Shown: piece by piece, positions 10,720-21,449 of the stretch
How the letters are laid out: each line of letters begins with the position of its first letter
How positions within the stretch are numbered: the first letter of the stretch is position 1
Assembly: GCA_001566295.1 (NCBI GenBank)
Contig: KQ964249.1
Span: 1,054,001 to 1,118,000, forward strand
Direction: 5' to 3'
From: Microdochium bolleyi
Lineage: Eukaryota; Ascomycota; Sordariomycetes; Xylariales; Microdochiaceae
DNA: 64,000 nucleotides
Position numbers and translations under genes: made by a program
Notes under the pieces: generated by a model
Databases searched by the model: none
The model's input: the letters and a program-made list of their open reading frames with translations, nothing else
Told to the model about the DNA's origin: nothing

Positions 10720-13643
10720 TCAACCCAGGAACTCCGTGCTCACGAGCGTCTCCCATGGTTTTCGCGTGCGCCAGACTTCCTGCATCAGGCGGCGGGCACT
10801 GTGTACCTGTTGCGGGAGAGAAATGTCAGTGACCGTTTCAGTGTCGGATAAGATCACGACTTGGCAGGACGATGAAGCTCATGTGACCAGGTTGGTCAGA
10901 CGACTGAGAAGCCAATGTCCGTTTGCCTTGGCTGAGATGTACATGTATTTTGGGCAGGAAATTCATCCTGGACAGGCTACTTACCTTGGCGATCCCAACC
11001 TTCTCCGTGACCAAAAACCTCTCCAGGATCTGCGACCGGTCCGCTTCCGTCCTGGCTTCGCAGCCCGCAGTGAACATGGGCAGCAGTAACCCGGACTCGG
11101 CGGCGCTGCCGACCTCGATGAGATCAAGGCACGCGAATATCCGGCGCAGCGCGTACGCCACGTCCGCGTCGTCCTCGGCCGTCCGCCCGAGCACGCGGCG
11201 GTACAGATGCACCATGGCAGCCCAGTGCGTGGCCTCGTTGGTGGCCGTGAGGCTGCGGCGGTCCCACTTCTCGACATCGCCGTGGTTGTGGATGTGCTTG
11301 CACGGAACGGGCGGGCAGCCCAGGCTGTTGAGAAGCCCCTGGCGGAGCTCCTCGGCCTGCCGCACCACGTCCTCGCTTGGGTGCCAGTCTGGTCGGATCT
11401 CGTGTGTGTCGTCATCTATACGCTCAGCGTCGCACCGGCTGGCGAGGCTCGCGATCTTGGCAAGTAGGTAGATGCAGCGCGTCGTAAAGCCCATGACGCA
11501 GTCGATCTCATCGTAGCCGTCGACGATGTCGTCGAGCTCGTACTCAAAGATCCACTGCGTCTGGTGCATGGAAGAAGAGGTGGTATTATTGCCGCGGCCG
11601 CCGCTCAGGCTGCCCAGCACATCGAGGAAAGCGGCCCAGCTCCAGAGAAAGGAGGAGACTTGATCGTCACGGAAATTGTTTGTGGTGCCGCCGTGTAGGC
11701 CCGTTGGGCGGCTGGTGATGAGCTCTCGGGCGAGGCTAAGGTGCTTCTGCCATGAGATGTTGTACCCAAACACAGTCGGCGAGATGATCTCCAGCGAGGT
11801 GATCATGATAGCCGTCGCCAGGTTGGCATTCGAAAAGTTCTTATCCTTGTCTTCCAGGGCCTTTCGTAGCTCGGGAAAGACATCCTCGAGCCATAGTGAT
11901 ATCCTCAGTGTGGGTTCGGGCTGGTTCAGTATGCGTGCTCGATGGCAGGCTGGGCGATGGAGGTCAGCTTAGCACCCTACGGGCACTCGAATCTTAGAGC
12001 CGCAACATGGAGATGACTCACCAGAGTAAGCAAGTAATAAAGCAAGAAGACTGTCATTCTTGACAGCTATTTGCGGAAGAATCATTCGAAAAGGGTTCGC
12101 ATGCTTGTCGTCAAAAGGTACGAGCACTGCATTTTGGTGAGCAAATGATTAGGCTAAAGATGCGAACACTTCGTGTCCTTACCTCGAGCTGTATGTGTCA
12201 AGAAGTGGTGCTTGAGAGATGTCAGTATTAGTCACAGCAGCACCTGATCACTGCACGTACAAAATACTAGTGAAACCGTTAGCAAGAGAATCAGTGGTTT
12301 GTTTTTATGCACATTTTCGCAGTACTCACTAATAAATTCATAGGATTATCCAACAATCTGAAGAACACGAAGAGTCAGTTCTGGCAATCTAAGAACATGG
12401 TTCCGTCAGACTCACCGTTGTGGTAAAGGCTCTAGCTCGCGAGATATATATATAGGTACTGGCGCAGCATAATAGTTGTTTGTTTCATTACTGGGCGAGT
12501 TCTGCTGCATGCCGAAGCCGAATTCAAGTGGAGAGTTGTGGTCTAACTCGGAAGGCGTGTCCAGCGCGTCCCGTTGCAGAAGAGGTGATTGGCCAGAAAT
12601 GGCGTTTTGATCATCGTTCCGACCAATATCACGATCCACAAAGCCTCTGTCAAGACCATAGTAGGTCTGGTGGAGCTGAGAATGTAGAGGTGCTAGTCGC
12701 GCATTGGAAGGGCTTGTCGAACCCTCGTGGATTCGAGCCTGACTTGGTGAGCCAGCCATAATGGCATTGAGGGATAATGGTGGGAGACTTGGCGAGGCAC
12801 CAGCAATCATGCCGTATTCTGTTTGGGGTACCTCGCTATGTGTTATCGAAGGAGACCGAGGTATCGAGGGAGATCTCCCGGACCATGACGACGGCTCGAA
12901 CGCTTCGTTGAACTTGAAACGTACGCCGTCCGACGCAATAGTAGAGGTTGAAGCAGCACGCTCATGTATCGTGGACGAACCGGCCGGTTCAGTCTCCAAG
13001 CTGGGTTTAACTCGCTTTGCTGGCCGCTGAAAGCCGATTGCCTCGCTGTTAGTGGCAACAACGTGATCTGAGCTCGCCGATCCACTAGATGCGGAGGTCC
13101 CGTTTCCCGTGCTCTCTTTTGCAATCGAGGGCCCGGGGGCTACACTGAGCGGCTCTACGCGACGCGAAGGGCCTGCTTCAGCCGCTGGGAAAGTATGGAC
13201 CAGCTTGAAGCCCTTCGCCGGCACTGCAGAGGCTGGCGGCACCTCAGAGACCGGAGAGAACTGGATGATACCCTCATTGCCCTTGCCTCGGCGCCCCTCC
13301 CAGTTGAGTCTTATACTGTAGTCACATTCTTCGCCAGCCTTCTCACAGCTACAAAAAGGTCCTGTGTTAGTGCTGTCAACCTTTGAGAATAACAAGCTCG
13401 AAGACTCGAGAGTTCGCTTTGCCCAGTTCAGAGCACCTACTTTGTGCAGTTGGGCCGCTCTTCACCACATTTTATCTTGCGATGCTTGCATGGCCTGGAA
13501 GGGCGGATTAGTCTCCATGTTGGATACGACGAGGGCATCGTGCATCAGACAGAGTGATCATGCAATATCGGGGAAACGCACCAGCATCCATGTCGACTGC
13601 GCCGCTTGGGTTCTGGAGCGCCGGCTTTCCGGGGCCGGGGCAT
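10720..13643 (-). CDS. Zn2Cys6 transcription factor with Fungal_trans_2 domain
   Basis: Predicted nuclear regulator of 755 aa, reconstructed from nine exons on the minus strand: 13643-13582, 13494-13441, 13348-12416, 12357-12330, 12266-12261, 12210-12183, 12126-12022, 11949-10985, 10806-10720. Phases agree at every junction. Exons 1-3 rebuild a perfect cluster with Cys at residues 20, 23, 30, 37, 40 and 47 (GCWPCKHRKIKC, then RPNCTNCEKAGEECDY), preceded by a basic stretch KRRSRH. A Ser/Pro-rich linker follows. Exons 4-8 give the Fungal_trans_2-type region: HHFLTHTARVLVPFD, NPFRMILPQIAVKND, ALLLAYSACHRARIL and LATAIMITSLEIISP. The last exon adds VHSARRLMQEVW and the usual short tail. Exon 5 is only 6 nt. 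Targets are unknown; no metabolic cluster surrounds it. Confidence 0.88.
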
Positions 13644-14555
13644 CTCACGGAGCCGCACCTGAGTTGCGGGCGGCAGCGATGTTGGCTGACCGGTTGGAGA
13701 TCACGAGACTGATGCTGCATGCGCTCTGTGCTCCATATATAACAACATTGGCAAGGGAGCCACCGGGTCGGAGCGAGCAGGGGCTGATCTGGGTGTGAAG
13801 GACGTCGAGAGGAGATGGCTGCAATGCGCGGGTTGGATGCCTGGGATTGAACCCCCCACAACACTTCAGATCGGACAGGCTGCAACGTGCTCCGAGAACC
13901 ATCAAGGACGAAGATGCGAGGTTTCTGCGAGGCAAGATTTGGGGAGGATGCCGCCCGTGGCGGCCGGCGCGGAGAGGGCAAGGGGTCGTTGCCAGTGGAG
14001 AGATAAGGCAATCGGCGCTAATCCTCCGGCGTGGAGTCCGAGTAGCCTTGGGGAAGCTCTGAAGAGGATGGAGAGACCCCTCAATTCCACAATCCAAGAT
14101 CACGACCAACGGCACTTGACCGCTAGCAAGCCCGACTCCTCACGTGTCGCACGAGTCGTCGGGCCCCCTGGCAGGTCTGAGAAACACAACGATTGTACGC
14201 ACACCCAGCCCGACACAACAGCTTCAGATTCCAACGTCTTGAATTTTATGAAGTTCTGCTGGGCCTTTCCCTGCAAGCAATAAGCCGTCAGGCATACATT
14301 GCACATTGCTCTCAAGTCACACCCACTACATGTAGAACATGCCTCAGCACCGCACGATCCCAACGAAGTATTGAGCTAATCATCCTGTCAGAGCCAGGAG
14401 CGGCGCATTGGTTGATACCGGGACAGTTGCAGCCTGCTGATGAGCATCGCTACCACCCTATTTAAGCCAGAGCATTGCCCCTGGGCACGCCTATCTGGTG
14501 CGGCTCCATCTCTGCTTCGTAATGGAGATGCTATCGCATCCCGCTCTTCCTAGAT
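13644..14555. other. Promoter region of the Zn2Cys6 gene
   Basis: Spacer between the regulator start (13643) and the stop of the FAR-17a-like gene; both genes are on the minus strand. Open frames of up to 167 codons cross it, one of which covers the true first exon in another frame. I see no separate gene. Confidence 0.45.
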
Positions 14556-15340
14556 TCACAACCTCCGCGACGCAGTCGTCCGCGTCGACCCTCCGACAGC
14601 CTCTCTCTTCAAGGACTCGTATCCGTTGACCTTTCCATAGACCCACTTCAGCCCAGCACTGCTGCCCGTCATGATGAGAGCAGACAGAGCGAAGAGCATG
14701 GCACGCTGCGGAATAGATAGAATATCAAAGATCGGGTAGGGGTACCTGTGACGAAGCTTAGTACAACTGTCGCTTTGGCACGTGGCACTCCAGCATAGGA
14801 CCTGACTTACCAGCCGTTCTTTGAGAAACAGTGCTCAACCCAATACCAGTAGCCGAAGGCCAACATTTGGCTCAAGGCCATGGCTGTGTAACCGCGGATG
14901 GCCCAGGGTGGGCTGAGCAGCAACATATCGAGAGCGAGGAAGATGGCCGGCGCAGCATGGAACCCGAAATCAGGCAGGAAATCAAGCGTGAACTCCGGCG
15001 GCATGACCAAGGACTTGTCGATGGCGCAGAGGCCCCAGTAGAGGACGCTGACTAGGACCTCCAGCGGCGTGGCAAAAGTCGAGAGCGCATTCTTGGCGGC
15101 GAAGAGCTGCGACGACAATGTCAGATCGGCCAACGCCCCGACGACAAACGTAGCCATCGCGAATGAAAGACCAAGGATTGTCAGGAATTGGTAGTGGCCG
15201 CCATAAGCTTTGCCCATAGGGGTGTCCCACGTCTCGAGGAAGCGGAATGAGGCAGCGAAGGAGGCGATGCCAGCCAGATGCAGTAACAGGGAGAACTGCC
15301 GCGACGGGGCGGCGACCCGTTGAAGAGGATGACGGGCCAT
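14556..15340 (-). CDS. FAR-17a/AIG1-like integral membrane protein
   Basis: Two exons, 15340-14811 and 14745-14556, give 239 aa. The join (Trp codon split TG/G) yields FSKNGWYPYPIFDIL, and the pattern W..P.P..D is common in the FAR-17a/AIG1 family. About six hydrophobic segments are visible: LLLHLAGIASFAASFRF, FLTILGLSFAMATFVVGAL, PLEVLVSVLYWGLCAI, APAIFLALDMLLLSPPW, MALSQMLAFGYWYWVEH and a last one, AMLFALSALIMTGSSAG. Human relatives (AIG1, ADTRP) hydrolyse fatty-acid esters of hydroxy fatty acids using Thr and His residues. Whether this fungal protein does so is inference. The C-terminus is short and basic. It is divergently arranged with the WD40-cyclophilin gene. Confidence 0.78.
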
Positions 15341-16004
15341 GGCCGGTGTTTATGCGCAGATTCAGCTGAGTAACAGAACTTGGAGAAAGGAAGGAAGCAG
15401 ATCGGTGTAGTTTTGGGCAATGGCAGGTGATATTGGAGTTCTGACGTTAATGAAGACGCACTCCGGCCTGACCGGGAGAATGAGAAACTGAAGAAGGACC
15501 CTGACAATTCAGAGCTCGTGGCAATGACGTTTACAGAAGCTTCTGGTGGACCTCGGCCATTCCGTCAACAGCGGGGCCGCCGGAGCGCTTGAATCCAGGT
15601 CCGCGTGTGTCCCCCGAAGCGATTGCAGCGCCTTCCATGCTAGAAGTTCGTCAAGGGACCAGTCTGCCGGTATATATGCCTCCCAAGCCACCAGTGAAAC
15701 ATGAATACGACCTTGATGGGAGTGACTGTGCCTTGGAAGTTTGGCTGTGCCTTGCAGAACTTACACTGCTCAAGTGGTGGCCTCAATTGGCCAATGGCGA
15801 GCCCCTGCTGTTCCGATGGGGCATGAAGTCTGTGGTCGTCCTGCCACGCCAAGACTCGTCCACTAGCTGCATTTCTCACAAACGCGTGCTTGCCAGCTTT
15901 GTGAGCCCTCAGCCTGCCGCACAGTTCAGTCCGACACCGCCAGCTTGTTTCCGGCATCGAGTGGCATAGAAAGCACAGTATCGCCCGAACGCGCGAATAA
16001 CACC
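15341..16004. promoter_or_regulatory. Shared divergent promoter region
   Basis: 664 bp between the starts of the FAR-17a-like gene (-) and the WD40-cyclophilin gene (+). Both promoters must lie here. No specific factor site is clear enough to call. Confidence 0.4.
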
Positions 16005-17965
16005 ATGGCCGACATTCAGGACGACGACGATGACAACAGGTCGAACAAGAGGAGCCATTCCGAGTTCGCTGCTGCGCAAGATGGATCAGGTACCGATGCT
16101 CTCCGTCTTCCTCTTGAACGATAGCATTCCTCAAGAACCATGTGGCTAACTCTCGGGCTCTAGACAGTTCTTCCGATGACGATGACATGGGCCCTCAGCT
16201 GCCCTCCGCAGCGCCCAAGAAGAAGCGTCGCGTGCTTCCGTACGAGAAACTGTACATCGCTGCCTTGCCCAAATCGACCCGATACTCCAAGTCGCTGATG
16301 CACAAGGAGCAGTTGTCCTTTGTGACCGTCACGCCCCTGACCGATTTCCTCATCACGAGCTCCGTCGACGGTGTTGTCAAGTTCTGGAAAAAGGTTGCGC
16401 AGGGAATCGAGTTCGTCAAGGAGTTCAAGGCTCACCAAGGCGAGATCCGCTCAGTCTCCGTCAGTCGCGATGGGCGCAGCTTTGCAACGGCCGGTGTCGA
16501 CAAGACGATCAAGATCTTCGACGTCATCTCCTTTGATCTGCTATCCATGCTCACTCTCGATTACGACCCGCGGTGCATTTGCTGGGTCCACAAGCGCGGT
16601 GCCTCGCTTCCTTTGCTCGCCATCTCCGACGATGCGAAACCTCTAATACACGTATACGATGGGAGGGGCGAGAATCAAGAGCCAATGCACACAATCAAGG
16701 GCTTGCACCGTAGCGTGGTCTCTTTGATGGCCTTCAACGAGACATTCGACTGTGTTGTATCGGCTGATGACAGTGGCATGGTCGAATACTGGTCTCCCAA
16801 CTCGAATTACGAAAAGCCGGAGAACGTCTTCCAATACAAGAGCTCGACAAACTTGTTCGACTTCAAGAAAGCAAAATCCGTCCCAACGAGCATATCGATA
16901 TCACCCACAGGCCATCAGTTTGTCACATTCTCGCTGCCAGACCGAAAGATCCGCGTATTTGAATTCGGCACGGCGAAGCTATATCGAACGTATGACGAAT
17001 CTTTGCAGGTCATAGAGGAAATGCAGCAGGCCGGTACAGCTATGATGAAGCTCGACAGTGTTGATTTCGGCCGGAGACTAGCGGCAGAGCGCGAGGTCGA
17101 GTCGGCATCATACAAGAACAAAGCCAGCGTTATCTTTGACGAATCTGGCAACTTCCTCCTGTACGGCTCCATGCTCGGAATCAAGGTCCTCAACACCTTG
17201 ACGAACCAAGTTGTCAAGGTTTATGGCAAGGATGAGCATATCCGGCCATTGAATCTGGCCATCTACCAGGGCCAGCCACTCAAGAAAGGCGTCACCACGA
17301 TTGAGATGGCTGCATCGAATAACCCGCTTCTGCAGGAATCAGAAACCCGCGATCCTATTCTCGTTGCGACAGCGATCGACAAGGTTCGTTTCTACATGTT
17401 TACAAACGAGGAGGACGTGTCGAAGTCGACAAGAGACGTGCAGAACGAAAGACCAACAGCACTCGGTTCAAGAAAACCTGCGGAAGAGAAGAAGGCGCAA
17501 ACCGGCACAGGTGCTGTCATTCATACGACGTATGGTGACATCCACATTCGGCTGTTTCCTGACGCGGCACCGAAAGCGGTGGAGAATTTTGTCACACATT
17601 CGCGAAGCGGATACTACAACAGCACAATCTTCCACCGTGTCATCCGCAAGTTTATGATTCAATGCGGCGATCCTCTTGGCGACGGCACAGGTGGTGAAAG
17701 TATCTGGGGCAGGGAGTTTGAGGACGAATTTAGCACGCTGAAGCACGATAAGCCATACACTGTCAGTATGGCGAATGCAGGGCCTAACACGAACGCCAGT
17801 CAATTCTTCATCACGACAGAGAAGACCCAATGGCTTGATGGCAAGCACACTATCTTCGGGAGGGCGGTGCAGGGTCTGGACGTGATCCACAAGATCGAAA
17901 ATGCCCGGACGCACAAGGAGAAGCCCGAGGAAGACATTAGGATTGTCAATATCGACATTGTGTGA
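16005..17965 (+). CDS. WD40-repeat peptidyl-prolyl cis-trans isomerase, PPWD1/Cyp15 type
   Basis: Nuclear cyclophilin fused to WD40 repeats; human PPWD1 is spliceosome-associated. Exons 16005-16089 and 16164-17965 give 628 aa; the donor is GTACCG and the acceptor TAG, with CTAAC upstream. The acidic N-terminus (MADIQDDDDD) leads to the conserved YEKLYIAALPKSTRYSKSLM and a beta-propeller at about residues 65-380, with DGVVKFWKK, GVDKTIKIFD and DRKIRVFE blades. The cyclophilin domain occupies about 479-628: GDIHIRLFPDAAPKAVENF, the catalytic Arg in FHRVIRKFMIQCGDP, GGESIWGREFEDEF, SMANAGPNTNASQFFIT and the Trp and His of TQWLDGKHTIFG. All residues expected for isomerase activity are present. 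Length and architecture match the family. Confidence 0.95.
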
Positions 17966-18672
17966 GGAATATGACAGTGAGCCAGAGGCAAAGCACCTAA
18001 TAATGGGTACCCAAAGAACCATATACGTTGCCAAACCATGGGCTTCGTTCACGCGGTCCAACCCACAGAGTATTGTGACCAGTCTGTATTCGGACAATGA
18101 AAGTGTGCCTGGCGAAGTCCCCAAAGTCCATCAAGGCCATGCATGCATGGGCCGACAACCCGAGGGGAACCAGGCGTCGGCCTCTTCCCAGCCCCAGAGT
18201 CTTGCCAAAACTAGCGTAGCTACCAAAGCAGACTCAGGTCCTGGTCGTTGAAACAGTCCAAGAAGATGACTCAGGCCACATGCTAGTCACCCAGCAGCGG
18301 CTGCATTATGGCGCGCTTGTGGGCTCCGCATATCGGCACCGCACGACCCCGCCATAGCTTCAAGCCACAATTAATTCCTGCAGCCAACCAGCTTCAAGGC
18401 ATTTGCCCAGTGAGCTGAGGACAGGATGCTCCAGGATCGGCGCCCGATGGGGCCTGGAATGTTGTCATTGTCTGCACTTGGGCACACTAGAGCTAAGCAA
18501 GTGGCGGGACCCTTGCCTGAAAGTCTTCCGTTGAGCAAAGTCCCGGAGAAACTCAAAGTTACCGCGTCCTGCAAAAGACCAGCTCTCCTCTTGCAAACCA
18601 TTCTTTTGACATTGCAAGGCACTCGCAGAGACCTCAATTGAAAATCGGACTTTGCAAACGCCAGCAAACATC
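17966..18672. other. Intergenic region before DAHP synthase
   Basis: 707 bp holding the 3' end of the WD40-cyclophilin gene and the DAHP synthase promoter. The notable site is TGACTCA at 18267-18273. No gene is seen. Confidence 0.5.
18267..18273. promoter_or_regulatory. Putative Cpc1/Gcn4-type element (TGACTCA)
   Basis: A perfect TGACTCA lies 400 bp upstream of the DAHP synthase start. This is the core recognised by Gcn4 in yeast and Cpc1/CpcA in filamentous fungi, which induce amino-acid biosynthesis genes on starvation. The position and downstream gene fit; binding itself is inference. Confidence 0.55.
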
Positions 18673-20045
18673 ATGTCTGTGAGTAGAATGTGAACATTTC
18701 GGGGAGACCGTTGCCCTGCTGGCGAAGCTGAGCTGCCACTGACACATCTGCGATCTTAGAGCTTCTACATCGAGAACAGGGACGTTGGCCAGAAGGGCGC
18801 CAGCGAAGATTGGAGAAGTATGCCTAGCGATCACCCACTCAATTGGCACTGACATTGCCATTGCCGTACACTGCTGACACAGCGTTCCAGTTCGTGGCTA
18901 CAACCCTCTGACGCCGCCCGACCTCCTTCAGCACGAAATTGCCCAGACCGCAAACTCGAAGAAGACCGTCCTCGAGAGCAGAGATGAGGTCGTCGCGGTC
19001 GTCAATGGTACCGACCCCAAGGGCCGTCTGCTCATCATCATTGGCCCTTGCTCAATCCACGACCCCAAAGCCGCCCTTGAGTACTGCGACATGCTCATGA
19101 AGGAGAAGGAGAAGTACAAGGACGAGCTGTTGATTGTCATGCGCGCCTACCTTGAGAAGCCCCGGACGACAGTCGGCTGGAAGGGTCTGATCAACGACCC
19201 GGATATCGACAACAGCTTCAAGATCAACAAGGGCCTGCGCATGTCCAGACAGCTCTTCGTCGACTTGACTGACAAGGGCATGCCTATTGCCAGCGAGATG
19301 CTCGACACCATCTCCCCTCAGTTCACAGCCGATCTGCTGTCCGCGGGCGCTGTCGGCGCGCGGACCACCGAGAGCCAGCTGCACCGCGAGCTCGCTTCTG
19401 GTCTGTCTTTCCCCGTTGGCTTCAAGAACGGCACCGACGGCACACTGGGCGTCGCGATCGACGCCATCGGCGCCGTCAGGCACCCGCATCACTTCCTCTC
19501 CGTCACCAAACCCGGCGTGGTCGCTATCGTGGGCACCGTGGGCAACGAGGACTGCTACGTCATCCTCCGTGGAGGCACCAAAGGTGTCAACTACGACTCC
19601 AAGAGCATCGCGGACGCAAAAGCGGCGCTCGAGAAAGCCGGCCTTAACGCGCGCCTCATGGTTGACTGCAGCCATGGCAACTCGCTCAAGGACCACAAGA
19701 ACCAGCCCAAGGTTGCGGCCGATCTGGCTGGGCAGATCGCCAAGGGCGAGATGGGGATCATGGGACTCATGATCGAGAGCAATATCAATGAAGGTAAGCC
19801 ATTTTCTGCCCGTGGGCGAAGCACGAGGATCATTCCTGCCTCTCGATTCTGTGCAGTTCACTTTGCTAACTTTGAGACAACTTGCAGGCAACCAGAAGGT
19901 ACCAAAGGAAGGGCCTGCCGGCCTCAAGTACGGAGTCAGCATCACAGATGCCTGCATCGGCTGGCAAGATACGGAGTCCGTGCTGGCCACCCTCGCCGAC
20001 GCGGTCAAGGAGCGGAGAAAGCTGCAAGGCACAAACGGCCAGTAG
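18673..20045 (+). CDS. 3-deoxy-D-arabino-heptulosonate 7-phosphate (DAHP) synthase, class I
   Basis: First enzyme of the shikimate pathway: condenses phosphoenolpyruvate and erythrose 4-phosphate. Four exons: 18673-18678, 18760-18817, 18891-19793, 19888-20045, giving 374 aa, the normal class I length. Exon 1 is only six coding nucleotides (Met-Ser) before a GTGAGT donor; this is needed to reach the conserved SFYIENRDVG and DWRIRGYNPLTPP. Core motifs include IIGPCSIHDPKAALEYC, MRAYLEKPRTTVGWKG, the GARTTESQ loop, GFKNGTDG, the metal-ligand His in DCSHGNS, and the C-terminal SITDACIGW. The sequence resembles both yeast Aro3 (Phe-inhibited) and Aro4 (Tyr-inhibited). I cannot assign the feedback class by eye, so no symbol is given. 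Likely under general amino-acid control (TGACTCA upstream). Confidence 0.95.
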
Positions 20046-21449
20046 GCAGTGACATGTCTGAACACTGGTTCACGAGCCGAGGTCGGCGTTCTGGTTTTTA
20101 ATGCGGCGCGAAGAAAATGAAAAGTTGAGAATGATATCCAGCATTTGTGTCCTCTCAGTACCGGACAGGGGCAGCAGGCGTACAAGAAATAAAAGAGAGA
20201 AGTTGCATTTTGCACGATTTGGAATTTCACAGATGTGACCCCGTTCATGACCTTCCCCCGGCGCCTGTGTTGTTCCTCGCCTTCATCGCCTCCCACGCAT
20301 GTTTTACAGCCCATTCCTGGATTTCCGTGGGCACTGCAGCGGGATCAGTACATCTTTGTGCCCTCTGTCGAGCACTTATCGGCCAAATTGAGCGGCGTCA
20401 TTTCTGGCCTACTGGAAGTCCCCCATGCATGATTACCAGTGCAGAGAAAATCTGCCTGTCTGGCAAGAGCACAGCTCTGGGTCACTCTCTCGTTCTTGCA
20501 GAGCTCATATGCGTCTGTCACACGGATGTGCTTCGACGTCCACGAAAAGCATGCTCCGACTCATTCACCGTGTCACTAGATGGCCGGCCCCGTTCCCTCC
20601 GCTTTGACACATACGCACTACAGACTCGAGGCAGACTTTGCGTGTCGCTACCAGAAATATCTACGGTGCACTGAGGGACATGTCTGCTTATCACGTCAAG
20701 AGCTCATGGAGGCTCCGGAATTGGAGACCGAAGCTTTGACGAACTGTGTAGATGCCAAATCTGTTTCGCTGGATCTACTTAGAGATAGGATGGCTTGATT
20801 CGCGAAGATTGAGCTATAAGGAATTTGGGGGTCTTCAACACGGTGCACGGAGTTCCGCTGCGGGAGTATGATCCGGTCGACCTTTGTTGCCCCTGGTTCC
20901 TTCCAGTCTGAAAGGGTATCTTCTCTATGGCCGACCAGAAAGAAGATTGGGATATGGCTCTTGTCTTTTGTCTTTTTCATTGACCTGGTAAGTGCAATCA
21001 GATGTTGGATAGCATCCATGGGCTTGAAAGTATTGACGACATCAATGATCGTGGATCCCGGAATAGCAGGGCACCCGATTTCTTCCTGGCATGGCCGAGG
21101 TACAATATCTGCCACTGTCAGAGCCGCAAAGAAGAAGTACCTTTGGGCTCCACAGTTCGTGGTTCCCGAGCTCAGGTCACGTGTGGAGTGGAGTCTCGAG
21201 CTGGAACCCCCGGACGGCCCAATGGGAGGCTGCCATTTCCCAATTGCTAAGGCTTGAGCCAATTTTCATCCCCAGCGCCGCCTTGCTTGCTGCTCGACCC
21301 GACGACCTAGGCTCAACTCCCCCCGACGACGACAGACGAGAGAGAGCGCCCTCGACGGTCCGCCTCGCAATCAATCGCTCCCCGTCGCCTGCTGCACACC
21401 TGCCATCTTCCCGGAGTAGCGCTCGCTCGCCGCAGCAGCTTCGCCCAGA
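20046..21449. other. Intergenic region between DAHP synthase and cytochrome c1
   Basis: 1.4 kb, less GC-rich than the genes. It holds the DAHP synthase 3' end and the cytochrome c1 promoter with three CCAAT boxes. A 188-codon open frame on the minus strand (21262-20696) covers much of it. I do not recognise its product and see no intron signals that extend it into a family, so it is not called as a gene. Confidence 0.4.
21219..21263. promoter_or_regulatory. Three CCAAT boxes upstream of cytochrome c1
   Basis: CCAAT occurs at 21219-21223, 21240-21244 and 21259-21263, about 187-231 bp before the CYT1 start. The Hap2/3/5 (Hap/AnCF) complex binds CCAAT and activates respiratory genes in fungi. 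The cluster and distance are suggestive; function is inference. Confidence 0.45.

Noticed and set aside
13849..13858. GGTTCAATCC-like B-box on the minus strand (tRNA candidate)
   Set aside because: No matching A-box, no cloverleaf stems and no acceptor-stem pairing could be drawn around it.
10720..15340. Secondary-metabolite cluster around the Zn2Cys6 regulator
   Set aside because: No PKS, NRPS, terpene synthase, P450 or transporter lies nearby; the neighbours are a GPCR and a FAR-17a-like protein.
19052..20314. 420-codon open frame on the minus strand
   Set aside because: It is the antisense shadow of DAHP synthase, whose motifs and splice sites are clear on the plus strand.
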